Positions 1 to 6,404 of a stretch of 7,261 bases of DNA are shown piece after piece. Numbering within the stretch: position 1 is the stretch's first letter; the number at the start of each line of letters is the position of its first letter. The DNA is from Nitrospinota bacterium (GTDB lineage: Bacteria; Nitrospinota; Nitrospinia; SZUA-224), in NCBI GenBank assembly GCA_016212345.1, contig JACRGM010000192.1, forward strand, positions 1-7,261, read 5' to 3'. The notes under the pieces were generated by a model. It saw nothing but the letters and a program-made list of their open reading frames with translations. It made no database searches and was not told where the DNA came from. A program made the translations under genes and the position numbers.

Positions 1-90
1 ACATATTAATAATATGCGCCCTTTGGTGCGCCTTGAAGACGAACCAAAATTCTGCGCCATATGTACAACTTATTTCTGCGCAGTGCCTTA
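1..90. repeat. GC-richer patch with four TGCGC motifs and a palindrome, possible repeat fragment
   Basis: This stretch differs from the very AT-rich DNA that follows it. TGCGC occurs four times on the plus strand, at 15-19, 27-31, 53-57 and 77-81. Two of these lie in an 8-base direct repeat, TTCTGCGC at 50-57 and 74-81, with a 24-base period. A 15-bp palindrome (CATATTA, one base, TAATATG) covers 2-16 and CTGCGCAG at 76-83 is self-complementary. A minus-strand frame without an ATG is open from about 165 down to a TAA at 6-8, but it resembles no family I know. The patch could be the edge of a dispersed repeat, a decayed gene end, or chance. It is cut by the window edge. Confidence 0.35.
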
Positions 91-227
91 CTCGGATTTC
101 TCCCTCTATCCTTGTGTAATTTATTATCTGAAAATCTATAAAATAAGGAAAAATAAGACAAATTTTTATTTACTTTTATTGGTAAAATTGTTATTATAAA
201 TCCTTAAAGATTTTTTTAAGGTCAAGT
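91..227. other. AT-rich intergenic region upstream of dacB, no gene seen
   Basis: The region is strongly AT-rich and I see no protein family, RNA gene or strong terminator in it. A weak hairpin (CCTTAAA at 202-208, TTTAAGG at 215-221, loop of 6) lies near its end but has only A-T-rich pairing and no following T tract on either strand. Given its position it most likely holds upstream promoter DNA for the dacB-recJ pair. Confidence 0.5.
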
Positions 228-242
228 TGAGGTTCTTATAAT
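214..242 (+). promoter_or_regulatory. Candidate sigma-70 type promoter for dacB-recJ
   Basis: A perfect -10 hexamer TATAAT lies at 237-242. The best -35 at a 17-base spacing is TTTTAA at 214-219, matching only three of six consensus positions, so the call rests mainly on the -10. Transcription would begin near 249, giving a leader of only about 14 bases that starts at or within the GAGG (247-250) ahead of the dacB ATG. A second identical TATAAT at 255-260 comes from the tandem duplication. It lies too close to the ATG to be an ordinary promoter for the full message. Confidence 0.35.
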
Positions 243-263
243 CCATGAGGTTCTTATAATTCA
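228..263 (+). repeat. 18-bp imperfect tandem duplication at the dacB start
   Basis: Two head-to-tail copies of an 18-base unit, 228-245 and 246-263, differ at one base (C at 243, T at 261). Each unit carries GAGG and TATAAT. The duplication sets two start-like codons 18 bases apart (ATG at 245 and ATG at 263), in the same frame. The first is closed after four codons by TAA (257-259), so only the second can start dacB. A TTG at 227 likewise begins a four-codon mini-frame ending in TAA at 239-241. The duplication has therefore copied both a possible -10 box and a possible ribosome-binding GAGG. Confidence 0.9.
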
Positions 264-1789
264 TGATCTCTTTATCTCGTAAGACATTCGAGAGATCTTT
301 GTTATCAATATCTCTCATAATCATGATGATATTTGCCTCTCCTATTCCTATAATGGGTGAGGCTAACCTTGATAAAGGTGTAAAAGATTTCAGAGAGAAG
401 ATGAATTTAATCCTGAGTGATAAATGCCTATCAAATGGAAAGACTAGCATTAAGATTATTTCACTATATCATGGAGATATACTTTACGAATATAATAGTA
501 ACGATCTATTGATCCCTGCATCGAATGTAAAGCTTGTCACCACAGCCGCTGCCCTTCTGAATCTCCATCCTAATTATAGATTCAAGACAACATTGTCTAC
601 AGATGGGAGTATAAACGACAATGTGTTGAAGGGGAATTTGTATATAAAAGGGTTTGGAGATCCCATGTTAGTCTCAGAGGAGCTGTGGATGATGGTAAAG
701 GATCTGCATAATTTAGGGATAAGGAGTATTACAGGTGATATCATTGCAGATGATACCTTCTTTGATAGTGAAAGGGTTGGAAATGGCTGGGGGAGGAATA
801 TTGGATCCCAGGCATATTGCGCCAGAATCGGGGCACTCTCATTTAACTTTAATACTATCACTGTATATGTAGAACCAGGGAAAGAAGAAGGTAAGAGCCC
901 TATAGTTGTTCTGGATCCCTTAACAAGGTTTATAAGTGTGGATAATAAGGCTATAACGATCTCTCAGAAAAAGAAGAACAGGCTTATTGTCGATAGGGTG
1001 GAAGGAGATAAAATGGACAAGATTATTATAAGTGGTAAGATTGCAAAGGGGAAGGAGAGAAATAGATTCTATCTAAATATCTCTAATCCTCCACTCTATA
1101 CTGCATCAGGCTTTAGGGATCTTCTCTCAAGGGAAGGGATAGAAGTAAAAGGAGAGATAATCATTGGTAGACAGCCTAGTGGTGTGAAGGAGCTTGTAGT
1201 TCATTATTCTAAATCGCTCTCCTCAATAATCCAAGGGCTAAATAAGCTAAGTAATAACTTTATTGCAGAGCAGATATTAAAGACAATGGGAGCAGAGATA
1301 AAGGGTGAACATGGTACAGAGGAAAATGGACTTAAGATAGTATATGATTTCATGGAAAAGGTAGGAATAGATAACGGTACATACACTATTGTGGATGGGT
1401 CAGGGTTATCTGAGAAGAACAGATTATCTGCTGATCAGTTCCTAAAGGTATTAATTTATATGTATAATGATTTTACATTACAACCAGAATATCTATCATC
1501 CCTCAGTGTGATGGGGGTTGATGGGTCATTAAATGGTCGTCTTAATAATACCCATGCAGAAAGGAAGATCAGATCAAAGACAGGGACACTAAATGGTGTC
1601 AATGCCCTATCCGGTTATGCGAAGACGAGGGATGATGAGATAATTGCCTTTTCTATCCTGATGAACTATAAGGGATGTGATCATGGGAAGATCAAGGCGA
1701 TACAGAATAAGATAGCCCTTCTTATGGTGGATTTTTCTAGGGGAGATGGGGTCTTGATGGGTATTTTCAGAGGAAAAGGTACAAGATAG
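263..1789 (+). CDS. dacB: D-alanyl-D-alanine carboxypeptidase/endopeptidase, PBP4 type (peptidase S13)
   Basis: This penicillin-binding protein trims or cleaves peptidoglycan stem peptides outside the cytoplasmic membrane. The 508-residue protein has the three class motifs in order: SNVK at 87-90 (nucleophile Ser87, Lys90), SNN at 330-332 and KTG at 439-441. The ~240 residues between the first two motifs fit the large inserted domains typical of family S13, and VDGSGLS at 377-383 is also family-like. The N-terminus looks like a signal peptide: Arg6, Lys7 and Arg11, then a hydrophobic run to about residue 31, with a plausible cleavage after GEA (32-34). That supports the ATG at 263, because the next in-frame ATGs (residues 21-22) would destroy the signal. 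The nearest Shine-Dalgarno-like GAGG (247-250) is rather far, 12 bases away. Length is slightly above that of E. coli PBP4. Its stop lies one base before recJ, implying one transcript. Family identification is firm; whether it acts mainly as carboxypeptidase or endopeptidase is not visible. Confidence 0.95.
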   Translation: MISLSRKTFERSLLSISLIIMMIFASPIPIMGEANLDKGVKDFREKMNLILSDKCLSNGKTSIKIISLYHGDILYEYNSNDLLIPASNVKLVTTAAALLNLHPNYRFKTTLSTDGSINDNVLKGNLYIKGFGDPMLVSEELWMMVKDLHNLGIRSITGDIIADDTFFDSERVGNGWGRNIGSQAYCARIGALSFNFNTITVYVEPGKEEGKSPIVVLDPLTRFISVDNKAITISQKKKNRLIVDRVEGDKMDKIIISGKIAKGKERNRFYLNISNPPLYTASGFRDLLSREGIEVKGEIIIGRQPSGVKELVVHYSKSLSSIIQGLNKLSNNFIAEQILKTMGAEIKGEHGTEENGLKIVYDFMEKVGIDNGTYTIVDGSGLSEKNRLSADQFLKVLIYMYNDFTLQPEYLSSLSVMGVDGSLNGRLNNTHAERKIRSKTGTLNGVNALSGYAKTRDDEIIAFSILMNYKGCDHGKIKAIQNKIALLMVDFSRGDGVLMGIFRGKGTR

Positions 1790-1790
1790 A

Positions 1791-3578
1791 TTGAAAACAG
1801 AATGGAATCTCCCAAAGGTCGATCAGATGCTGTGTAGTATCCTCTCCAGAGAGATAGATATAGAGCCACTCATAGCCCAGATCATTATCAATCGTGGTAT
1901 GACGGATTCCATCTCTGCAAGGAGATTTCTTGATCCTTCTCTTAAGTATCTGTATGATCCATTTATGATGAAGGATATGGATAAAGGGATAAGAAGGATT
2001 ATTGATGCCATAAGAGGAAGAGAGAAGATATGTATATACGGGGATTATGATGTAGATGGGATCACTGCTACCGCTCTTCTTATCACCTTCTTCAGGGAGG
2101 TGGGGATAGATGTATCCTATTACATACCTGATAGGATCTCCGAGGGATACGGATTAAATATCCAAGCTATAAAGGAGATTCGAGGGGCAGGGGTAAGCCT
2201 GATCATCACAGTGGATTGTGGAATAAGTGATATAGATGAGGTAGAAGAGGCAAAAGGGCTTGAGATAGATCTCATTATAACAGATCATCACCATGTACCT
2301 GATCGTCTTCCTGATGCAGTGGCCATCCTGAATCCAGAACAAAAGGATTGCCCTTATCCATTTAAATATCTATCGGGTGTTGGCATCGCCTTTAAAATGA
2401 TAAAGGGATTGAGGTCAGCCCTCAGGAAAGAGAAATGGTTTCAAGGTGTATTACCAAATCTAAAAAGGCATCTTGATTTAGTTGCCTTGGGGACAATTGC
2501 AGACATTGCCCCTCTAGTGGATGAGAACCATATATTGGTAAAATATGGGTTAAAGGAGATCACCAATAATAGTAAGATCGGATTAAGATCACTTAAGGTG
2601 ATATCAGGTATTAACGAAAAGGATATTGATACATATGATGTCGGTTTTGTCTTGGCCCCTAGGTTGAATGCAACAGGTCGTATAGGAAGGGGAGATATGG
2701 GTGTAGAACTCTTGATATCTGAGGATATATCAAGGGCTATGGATATATCGAGATATATAGAGAGGGTAAATCGTGAGAGACAGCATATACAGGAGAAGAT
2801 ATTGAAAGAGGTTAAGGAGATTATTGAGGGGGGGCTTACCTCAAAGGAATCTTCCCTGCCTATATCCCGTGGGACGCAGGCAGGTGATTCTATCAGGCCA
2901 ATAGTATTGGCCTCTGACAAATGGCATCCTGGTGTCATTGGTATAGTAGCCTCAAAGATAGTAGATGATTATTTCACACCTACGATCTTGATATCCCTTG
3001 ATGGAGAAAGAGGTAGGGGGTCTGCAAGAAGTACTCCCTTCTTTCATATATATGATGGATTAAGGGAGTGTAGTGATCTCCTGATTGATTTTGGTGGTCA
3101 TAAATCTGCAGCAGGACTGACTATCAAAAAGGAAAAGATCGAAGAATTTAAAGAGAGATTTAATATGGTTGTAAAGAAAGGGATAAGTAATATTGATACT
3201 ATTCCTATAATAAATATTGATGCAATAGTTGATCTTAATGCCCTGAATAAGGATGTGGTAAAGAGTATAGACTCCCTTGGCCCATTTGGACATTCTAATC
3301 CCCAACCAATACTCCTTGCCCAGGGTGTAAGGGTTATTGGGGAACATTCAATAATTGGGAAAAATGGTCAGCATCTGAAATTTAAGGTACTGTACGGATC
3401 AAGGGCAATAGATGTTATTGGCTTTAATATGTCATATATGGCAGAGGCGCAAGGCCTTACCCCTTCTTTCAATCCCTCTGATTCGAGATTTGATATAGTC
3501 TTTACCCCACAGATAAATAGATGGAATAATTCAGAGACTCTTCAGTTGAAACTTAGGGATATGAGAAAGACGGTATAG
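1791..3578 (+). CDS. recJ: Single-stranded-DNA-specific 5'-3' exonuclease RecJ
   Basis: RecJ degrades single-stranded DNA 5' to 3' in the cytoplasm, acting in recombinational repair, stalled-fork processing and mismatch repair. The 595-residue protein shows the DHH phosphoesterase motifs: DYDVDG at 85-90, VDCG at 141-144, DHH at 165-167 and the GTIAD aspartate (Asp238), followed by RLNATGR at 291-297. The DHHA1 part has WHPGVIG at 378-384, GRGSARS at 408-414 and FGGH at 434-437. A C-terminal OB-fold-like region includes GPFGHSNPQP (497-506). The start is TTG: it keeps Trp5, part of the N-terminal motif usual in the family, and no in-frame ATG occurs before residue 13. The purine-rich AAAAGG at 1774-1779, inside the dacB end, could serve as ribosome-binding site. 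Residues about 350-369, between DHH core and DHHA1, are extra relative to the RecJ sequences I recall and coincide with a GC-rich palindrome. A G7 run lies just before them. All catalytic motifs are intact, so the gene is probably functional. Confidence 0.96.
   Translation: MKTEWNLPKVDQMLCSILSREIDIEPLIAQIIINRGMTDSISARRFLDPSLKYLYDPFMMKDMDKGIRRIIDAIRGREKICIYGDYDVDGITATALLITFFREVGIDVSYYIPDRISEGYGLNIQAIKEIRGAGVSLIITVDCGISDIDEVEEAKGLEIDLIITDHHHVPDRLPDAVAILNPEQKDCPYPFKYLSGVGIAFKMIKGLRSALRKEKWFQGVLPNLKRHLDLVALGTIADIAPLVDENHILVKYGLKEITNNSKIGLRSLKVISGINEKDIDTYDVGFVLAPRLNATGRIGRGDMGVELLISEDISRAMDISRYIERVNRERQHIQEKILKEVKEIIEGGLTSKESSLPISRGTQAGDSIRPIVLASDKWHPGVIGIVASKIVDDYFTPTILISLDGERGRGSARSTPFFHIYDGLRECSDLLIDFGGHKSAAGLTIKKEKIEEFKERFNMVVKKGISNIDTIPIINIDAIVDLNALNKDVVKSIDSLGPFGHSNPQPILLAQGVRVIGEHSIIGKNGQHLKFKVLYGSRAIDVIGFNMSYMAEAQGLTPSFNPSDSRFDIVFTPQINRWNNSETLQLKLRDMRKTV
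2855..2884. repeat. Interrupted palindrome inside recJ, possible in-frame palindromic repeat insertion
   Basis: The arms CCTGCCT (2855-2861) and AGGCAGG (2878-2884) are perfectly complementary. Inside them TCCC (2865-2868) and GGGA (2871-2874) pair again around a two-base centre, separated from the outer arms by a symmetric 3x3 internal loop. The 30 bases are GC-rich within an AT-rich gene. They encode part of residues 350-369 of RecJ, a polar stretch lying in a linker that is normally short. I see no second copy in the window. Family-wide palindromic repeats that insert in frame into genes are known from Rickettsia (RPEs); this resembles them in behaviour only. Confidence 0.6.
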
Positions 3579-3582
3579 ATTT

Positions 3583-4938
3583 TCAGATGATAACTGGAAA
3601 TCTTCTTAACCTCTCAAATACAACCTCCTTGATCTCCTTCAGTCTCTCTTCACTCTTTGCCTCGAATCTGAGGACCAAGATGGGTTGGGTATTTGAGGCC
3701 CGGACAAGACCCCACCCATCCTTGAACAGGATCCTTACACCATCAATGTCAATCACATTGTATATCCCCTTAAAATATTCGGTTAACTCTCTAACGATAT
3801 TAAATTTCTCTTCATCAGGGCACTCTATCCTAATCTCTGGGGTATAAAATGTCTTGGGGATATCTCGAAGCATATCTCCTATCTTTTGAGTCGAATTAGA
3901 AAGGATCTGCACAAGCCTTAAAGAGGCATATATTGCATCGTCATAGCCATAATAATCATCTGCAAAGAAGATATGACCACTCATCTCACCTCCCAGTTGT
4001 GCCTTCTCCTCTTTCATCTTATCCTTTATAAGGGAGTGCCCTGTACGCCACATTATCGGTCTTCCCCCACGCCTCTCTATATCTTCTACTAAATTTTGGG
4101 AGCATTTTACCTCGAATATTATACTTGCCCCAGGGGTCTTTTTAAGTATATCCCTTGAGAAGATAATCATTAACTGATCCCCCCAGACAATATTACCCTC
4201 ATTGTCTACCACCCCTATACGGTCTGCATCGCCATCATATGCGATCCCTAGATCGGCATTCCTATCTTTTACTTCAGAAATAAGGTCTTTTAAATATGCA
4301 GGGACAGTAGGATCAGGGAAATGATGTGGGAAGTTTCCATCTGGTTCGCAGTAAAGCTCATATACCTCACAACCCAGGTCTTTTAACAACCTAGGTGCTA
4401 TTAAACCAGATACACCATTCCCTCCATCCACAACTACCTTTAGACCTTTGTTGAGAATTATCTTCTCCTTAAGTAAATTTATATATACCTCAATTATATC
4501 CTTCTCAATTGACTTCCCATTTCCATTTGCAAAGTCCCTCTGCTCTATAATCCGTCTTATCTGCTGGATCTCTTCCCCATATATAGTGTTCCTTCCAATA
4601 CACACCTTAAAACCATTAAAATCTGGAGGATTATGACTTCCAGTAATCATTACCCCCCCATCTGGTTTCAAGTAGAAGAGGGAGAAGTAAAGGAGTGGGG
4701 TGGGGATCATCCCTAAATCTATGACATCACATCCAGTAGAGAGGATCCCCTCTGTCATAATATCCCTAAACTCTCTGGAACTTAAGCGGTTATCTCTACC
4801 AAGGGTGACGGTTCTGTAACCAAGTGTCCTCATGTATGTCCCATAGCCTTGGCCAATCTTCCTGACCACATCTGAGGTTAGATCCTTCCCTACCCTTCCC
4901 CTGATATCATATTCTCGAAATATAAATGGATTCATCAT
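3583..4938 (-). CDS. Phosphomannomutase/phosphoglucomutase (AlgC/ManB-like)
   Basis: This alpha-D-phosphohexomutase interconverts 6-phospho and 1-phospho sugars (mannose and/or glucose), feeding nucleotide-sugar synthesis for envelope polysaccharides. Numbered from the ATG at 4938 (451 residues), it has the N-terminal IFREYDIRG (6-14), the phosphoserine loop TGSHNPP with catalytic Ser101, the magnesium loop DGDADR (235-240), the sugar-specificity loop GGEMSGH (316-322), and the C-terminal phosphate-binding RASNTQP (413-419). GEMSGH is the loop of the dual-specificity PMM/PGM type, rather than phosphoglucosamine mutase, so mannose and glucose phosphates are the likely substrates. The start is uncertain: GTG at 4944, ATG at 4938 and ATG at 4935 are all in frame behind one G-rich site. 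I prefer 4938 for its ATG and acceptable spacing, while homologues I recall begin like the 4935 version. It is last in the pgpH-ybeY-tsaD block and ends 4 bases from the recJ stop. Confidence 0.94.
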   Translation of the reverse strand: MMNPFIFREYDIRGRVGKDLTSDVVRKIGQGYGTYMRTLGYRTVTLGRDNRLSSREFRDIMTEGILSTGCDVIDLGMIPTPLLYFSLFYLKPDGGVMITGSHNPPDFNGFKVCIGRNTIYGEEIQQIRRIIEQRDFANGNGKSIEKDIIEVYINLLKEKIILNKGLKVVVDGGNGVSGLIAPRLLKDLGCEVYELYCEPDGNFPHHFPDPTVPAYLKDLISEVKDRNADLGIAYDGDADRIGVVDNEGNIVWGDQLMIIFSRDILKKTPGASIIFEVKCSQNLVEDIERRGGRPIMWRTGHSLIKDKMKEEKAQLGGEMSGHIFFADDYYGYDDAIYASLRLVQILSNSTQKIGDMLRDIPKTFYTPEIRIECPDEEKFNIVRELTEYFKGIYNVIDIDGVRILFKDGWGLVRASNTQPILVLRFEAKSEERLKEIKEVVFERLRRFPVII

Positions 4939-4948
4939 TATCACTATA

Positions 4949-4954
4949 CCCCCT
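4949..4954 (-). promoter_or_regulatory. Ribosome-binding site of the phosphohexomutase
   Basis: Read on the minus strand this is AGGGGG, the only purine-rich site between the tsaD stop (4960-4962) and the mutase. Its distance is 4 bases to GTG 4944, 10 to ATG 4938 and 13 to ATG 4935, so it argues against the last and leaves the other two possible. Confidence 0.5.
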
Positions 4955-4959
4955 ATTTT

Positions 4960-5982
4960 TTAACCAAGTCTCATATTAGGCTCAGCATCCATATTGAGAA
5001 GATCATAACATAATCTCTTATCATCTATATACCTATAGTACCCAGCACAGGCAATCATTGCAGCATTATCAGTACAAAGTAGGGGGCTTGGATAATAGAC
5101 CTTTAGTCCTTCTTTCTCTCCTGTCTCAGTTATTCTCATCCGTAATCGTTTATTAGATGCCACCCCTCCAGCGATTACAATGGTCTTTACCCCCTCTATC
5201 TTAGATGCCTTAATGACCTTTGAGGTTAGTACATCTATCACTGCCTCTTGGAAGCTTGCAGAGATATCCCCAATACTTGGGGATCCATCTCCATCCCTTG
5301 GTATCCCCTTTTCCTTAAGATAGTTTCTAACAGATGTCTTTACCCCGCTGAAACTGAAATCAAGTGAATCCTTGCCGAGATATGCCCTCGGAAAGTCTAA
5401 TCTTTTAGGATCTCTCCCCTCTGCAATCTTTTCGATTATAGGTCCTCCCGGATACCATAGTCCAAGCATATTAGCCACCTTGTCAAAGGATTCCCCTGCT
5501 GCGTCATCCCTGGTTCTTCCTAAAAGGTGATAATCTCCTACTCTATGGACTAAGTAAAGATCGGTATGCCCCCCAGATACTATCAATGCCATGAATGGGA
5601 ATTCTATCTGGGGTCTTTCAATAAATATTGAGAGGATATGCCCCTCAAGGTGATTTACCCCTATCAGAGGGACTCCTTTAGCATAGGCAATCCCTTTGGC
5701 TACAGATAGTCCTACCAGAAGCGCACCTACCAGGCCCGGACCTACTGTTACTGATATGGCATCGATATCATTGAGTGAAACCCTCCCCTCTTCCAATGAT
5801 TGATTTATTACGATATTAATATTCTCAACATGCCTTCTACTGGCTAGTTCAGGGACAACCCCCCCATATTTTTTGTGTATATCTACCTGTGAGGCGATAA
5901 TATTTGATCTGATATTTATCCCATCCTCTACTACAGAGGCTGATGTCTCATCACAGGATGTCTCTATTCCCAGTATTAGCAT
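4960..5982 (-). CDS. tsaD: tRNA N6-adenosine threonylcarbamoyltransferase TsaD (Kae1/YgjD/Gcp)
   Basis: TsaD transfers the threonylcarbamoyl group from threonylcarbamoyl-AMP to A37 of ANN-decoding tRNAs (t6A), working in the cytoplasm with TsaB and TsaE; these partners and TsaC are not in the window. The 340-residue length is close to E. coli TsaD. Visible family motifs are the N-terminal GIETSCDETS (5-14), KYGGVVPELASR (38-49), the metal-binding NHLEGH with His111 and His115, SGGHT (136-140), DDAAGE (159-164), AGGVASN (271-277) and CTDNAAM with metal ligand Asp305. The ATG at 5982 overlaps the ybeY stop by 7 bases, pointing to translational coupling, and GGAGGAAGAG (6000-5991) lies just upstream inside ybeY. 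The segment around residues 227-238 is a slightly long, Gly/Pro/Asp-rich loop whose DNA forms a perfect hairpin; catalytic residues are unaffected. Identification is firm. Confidence 0.97.
   Translation of the reverse strand: MLILGIETSCDETSASVVEDGINIRSNIIASQVDIHKKYGGVVPELASRRHVENINIVINQSLEEGRVSLNDIDAISVTVGPGLVGALLVGLSVAKGIAYAKGVPLIGVNHLEGHILSIFIERPQIEFPFMALIVSGGHTDLYLVHRVGDYHLLGRTRDDAAGESFDKVANMLGLWYPGGPIIEKIAEGRDPKRLDFPRAYLGKDSLDFSFSGVKTSVRNYLKEKGIPRDGDGSPSIGDISASFQEAVIDVLTSKVIKASKIEGVKTIVIAGGVASNKRLRMRITETGEKEGLKVYYPSPLLCTDNAAMIACAGYYRYIDDKRLCYDLLNMDAEPNMRLG
5266..5284. repeat. Perfect 8-bp inverted repeat inside tsaD
   Basis: ATCCCCAA (5266-5273) and TTGGGGAT (5277-5284) are perfectly complementary around a 3-base centre. 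They encode part of a surface-type loop near residues 233-239 of TsaD that is variable in the family. No T tract follows on either strand, so it is not an intrinsic terminator. It may be chance codon choice or a remnant of a small palindromic insertion like the one proposed in recJ. Confidence 0.5.
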
Positions 5983-6404
5983 TTAAGTATCTCTTCCTCC
6001 TTCTCTCTCATTATCCTTGCATATTCAGGAGATATTTCGTGATCGTAACCGATTAGATGAAGGAATCCATGTACTGTGAGTATATATATCTCTTCTTCAA
6101 GGGAATGTCCTCTATCCTGGGCCTGTCTTAAGGCCGTGTCAATAGATATAACTATATCACCAAGTATCTGTGGATTAATCTCACTGAAATCCCCTTCTCT
6201 TTGGGAGAATGAGAGGACATCTGTTGGCATTTCTACCCCTCTGTATATCTTGTTCAATCTCTTGATCTCTTGGTCATCAACAAAGATGATACTAAGTTCG
6301 CTATCCTGCTCGTCTAAGTCTCCTAATAACCCCAATATCTTTCTTTTTATCTTGCGACAGTCTAATACTATCCTCTTTTGTTGATTTCTCAAAGATATCT
6401 CCAT
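5976..6404 (-). CDS. ybeY: Endoribonuclease YbeY (16S rRNA maturation, UPF0054)
   Basis: YbeY is a single-strand-specific, metal-dependent RNase needed for 16S rRNA 3' end maturation and ribosome quality control in the cytoplasm. The 142-residue protein ends with the family signature HGFLHLIGYDH, supplying zinc ligands His112, His116 and His122. The conserved YRG...PTDVLSF block (54-66, with Arg55) and LGDIVIS (81-87) are also present. I chose the ATG at 6404, giving an N-terminus MEISLRNQQ like the usual first beta strand, with AAGGG (6415-6411) six bases upstream. The in-frame ATG at 6410 would abut that site, and a further upstream start at 6449 only adds residues lying in the pgpH overlap. 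The 5' end overlaps the pgpH reading frame by about 104 bases, and the 3' end overlaps the tsaD start by 7 bases. Pairing with pgpH is widespread among bacteria, which supports both calls. Confidence 0.95.
   Translation of the reverse strand: MEISLRNQQKRIVLDCRKIKRKILGLLGDLDEQDSELSIIFVDDQEIKRLNKIYRGVEMPTDVLSFSQREGDFSEINPQILGDIVISIDTALRQAQDRGHSLEEEIYILTVHGFLHLIGYDHEISPEYARIMREKEEEILKC

Noticed and set aside
20..56. tRNA-like 3' end on the minus strand (GGTTCG ... GCGCACCA)
   Set aside because: The T-arm would need wobble pairs at both ends of its stem, the acceptor strand is three bases short, and no anticodon or D arm can be drawn upstream.
14..199. A 61-codon plus-strand frame upstream of dacB
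   Set aside because: It has no family resemblance, no good ribosome-binding site, and its second half is just translated AT-rich DNA rich in Lys, Tyr and Leu.
202..221. CCTTAAA/TTTAAGG hairpin as a terminator
   Set aside because: Stem is seven mostly A-T pairs, and no T tract follows it on either strand.
2441..2938. 165-codon minus-strand frame inside recJ
   Set aside because: It lies antisense to conserved RecJ motifs and has no family features; it is a shadow of the real gene.
6096..6135. LRQAQDRGH segment of YbeY as a repeat-derived insertion
   Set aside because: It resembles a peptide often seen from dispersed repeats, but YbeY proteins normally have a similar RQA...GHS stretch here and the length is not increased.
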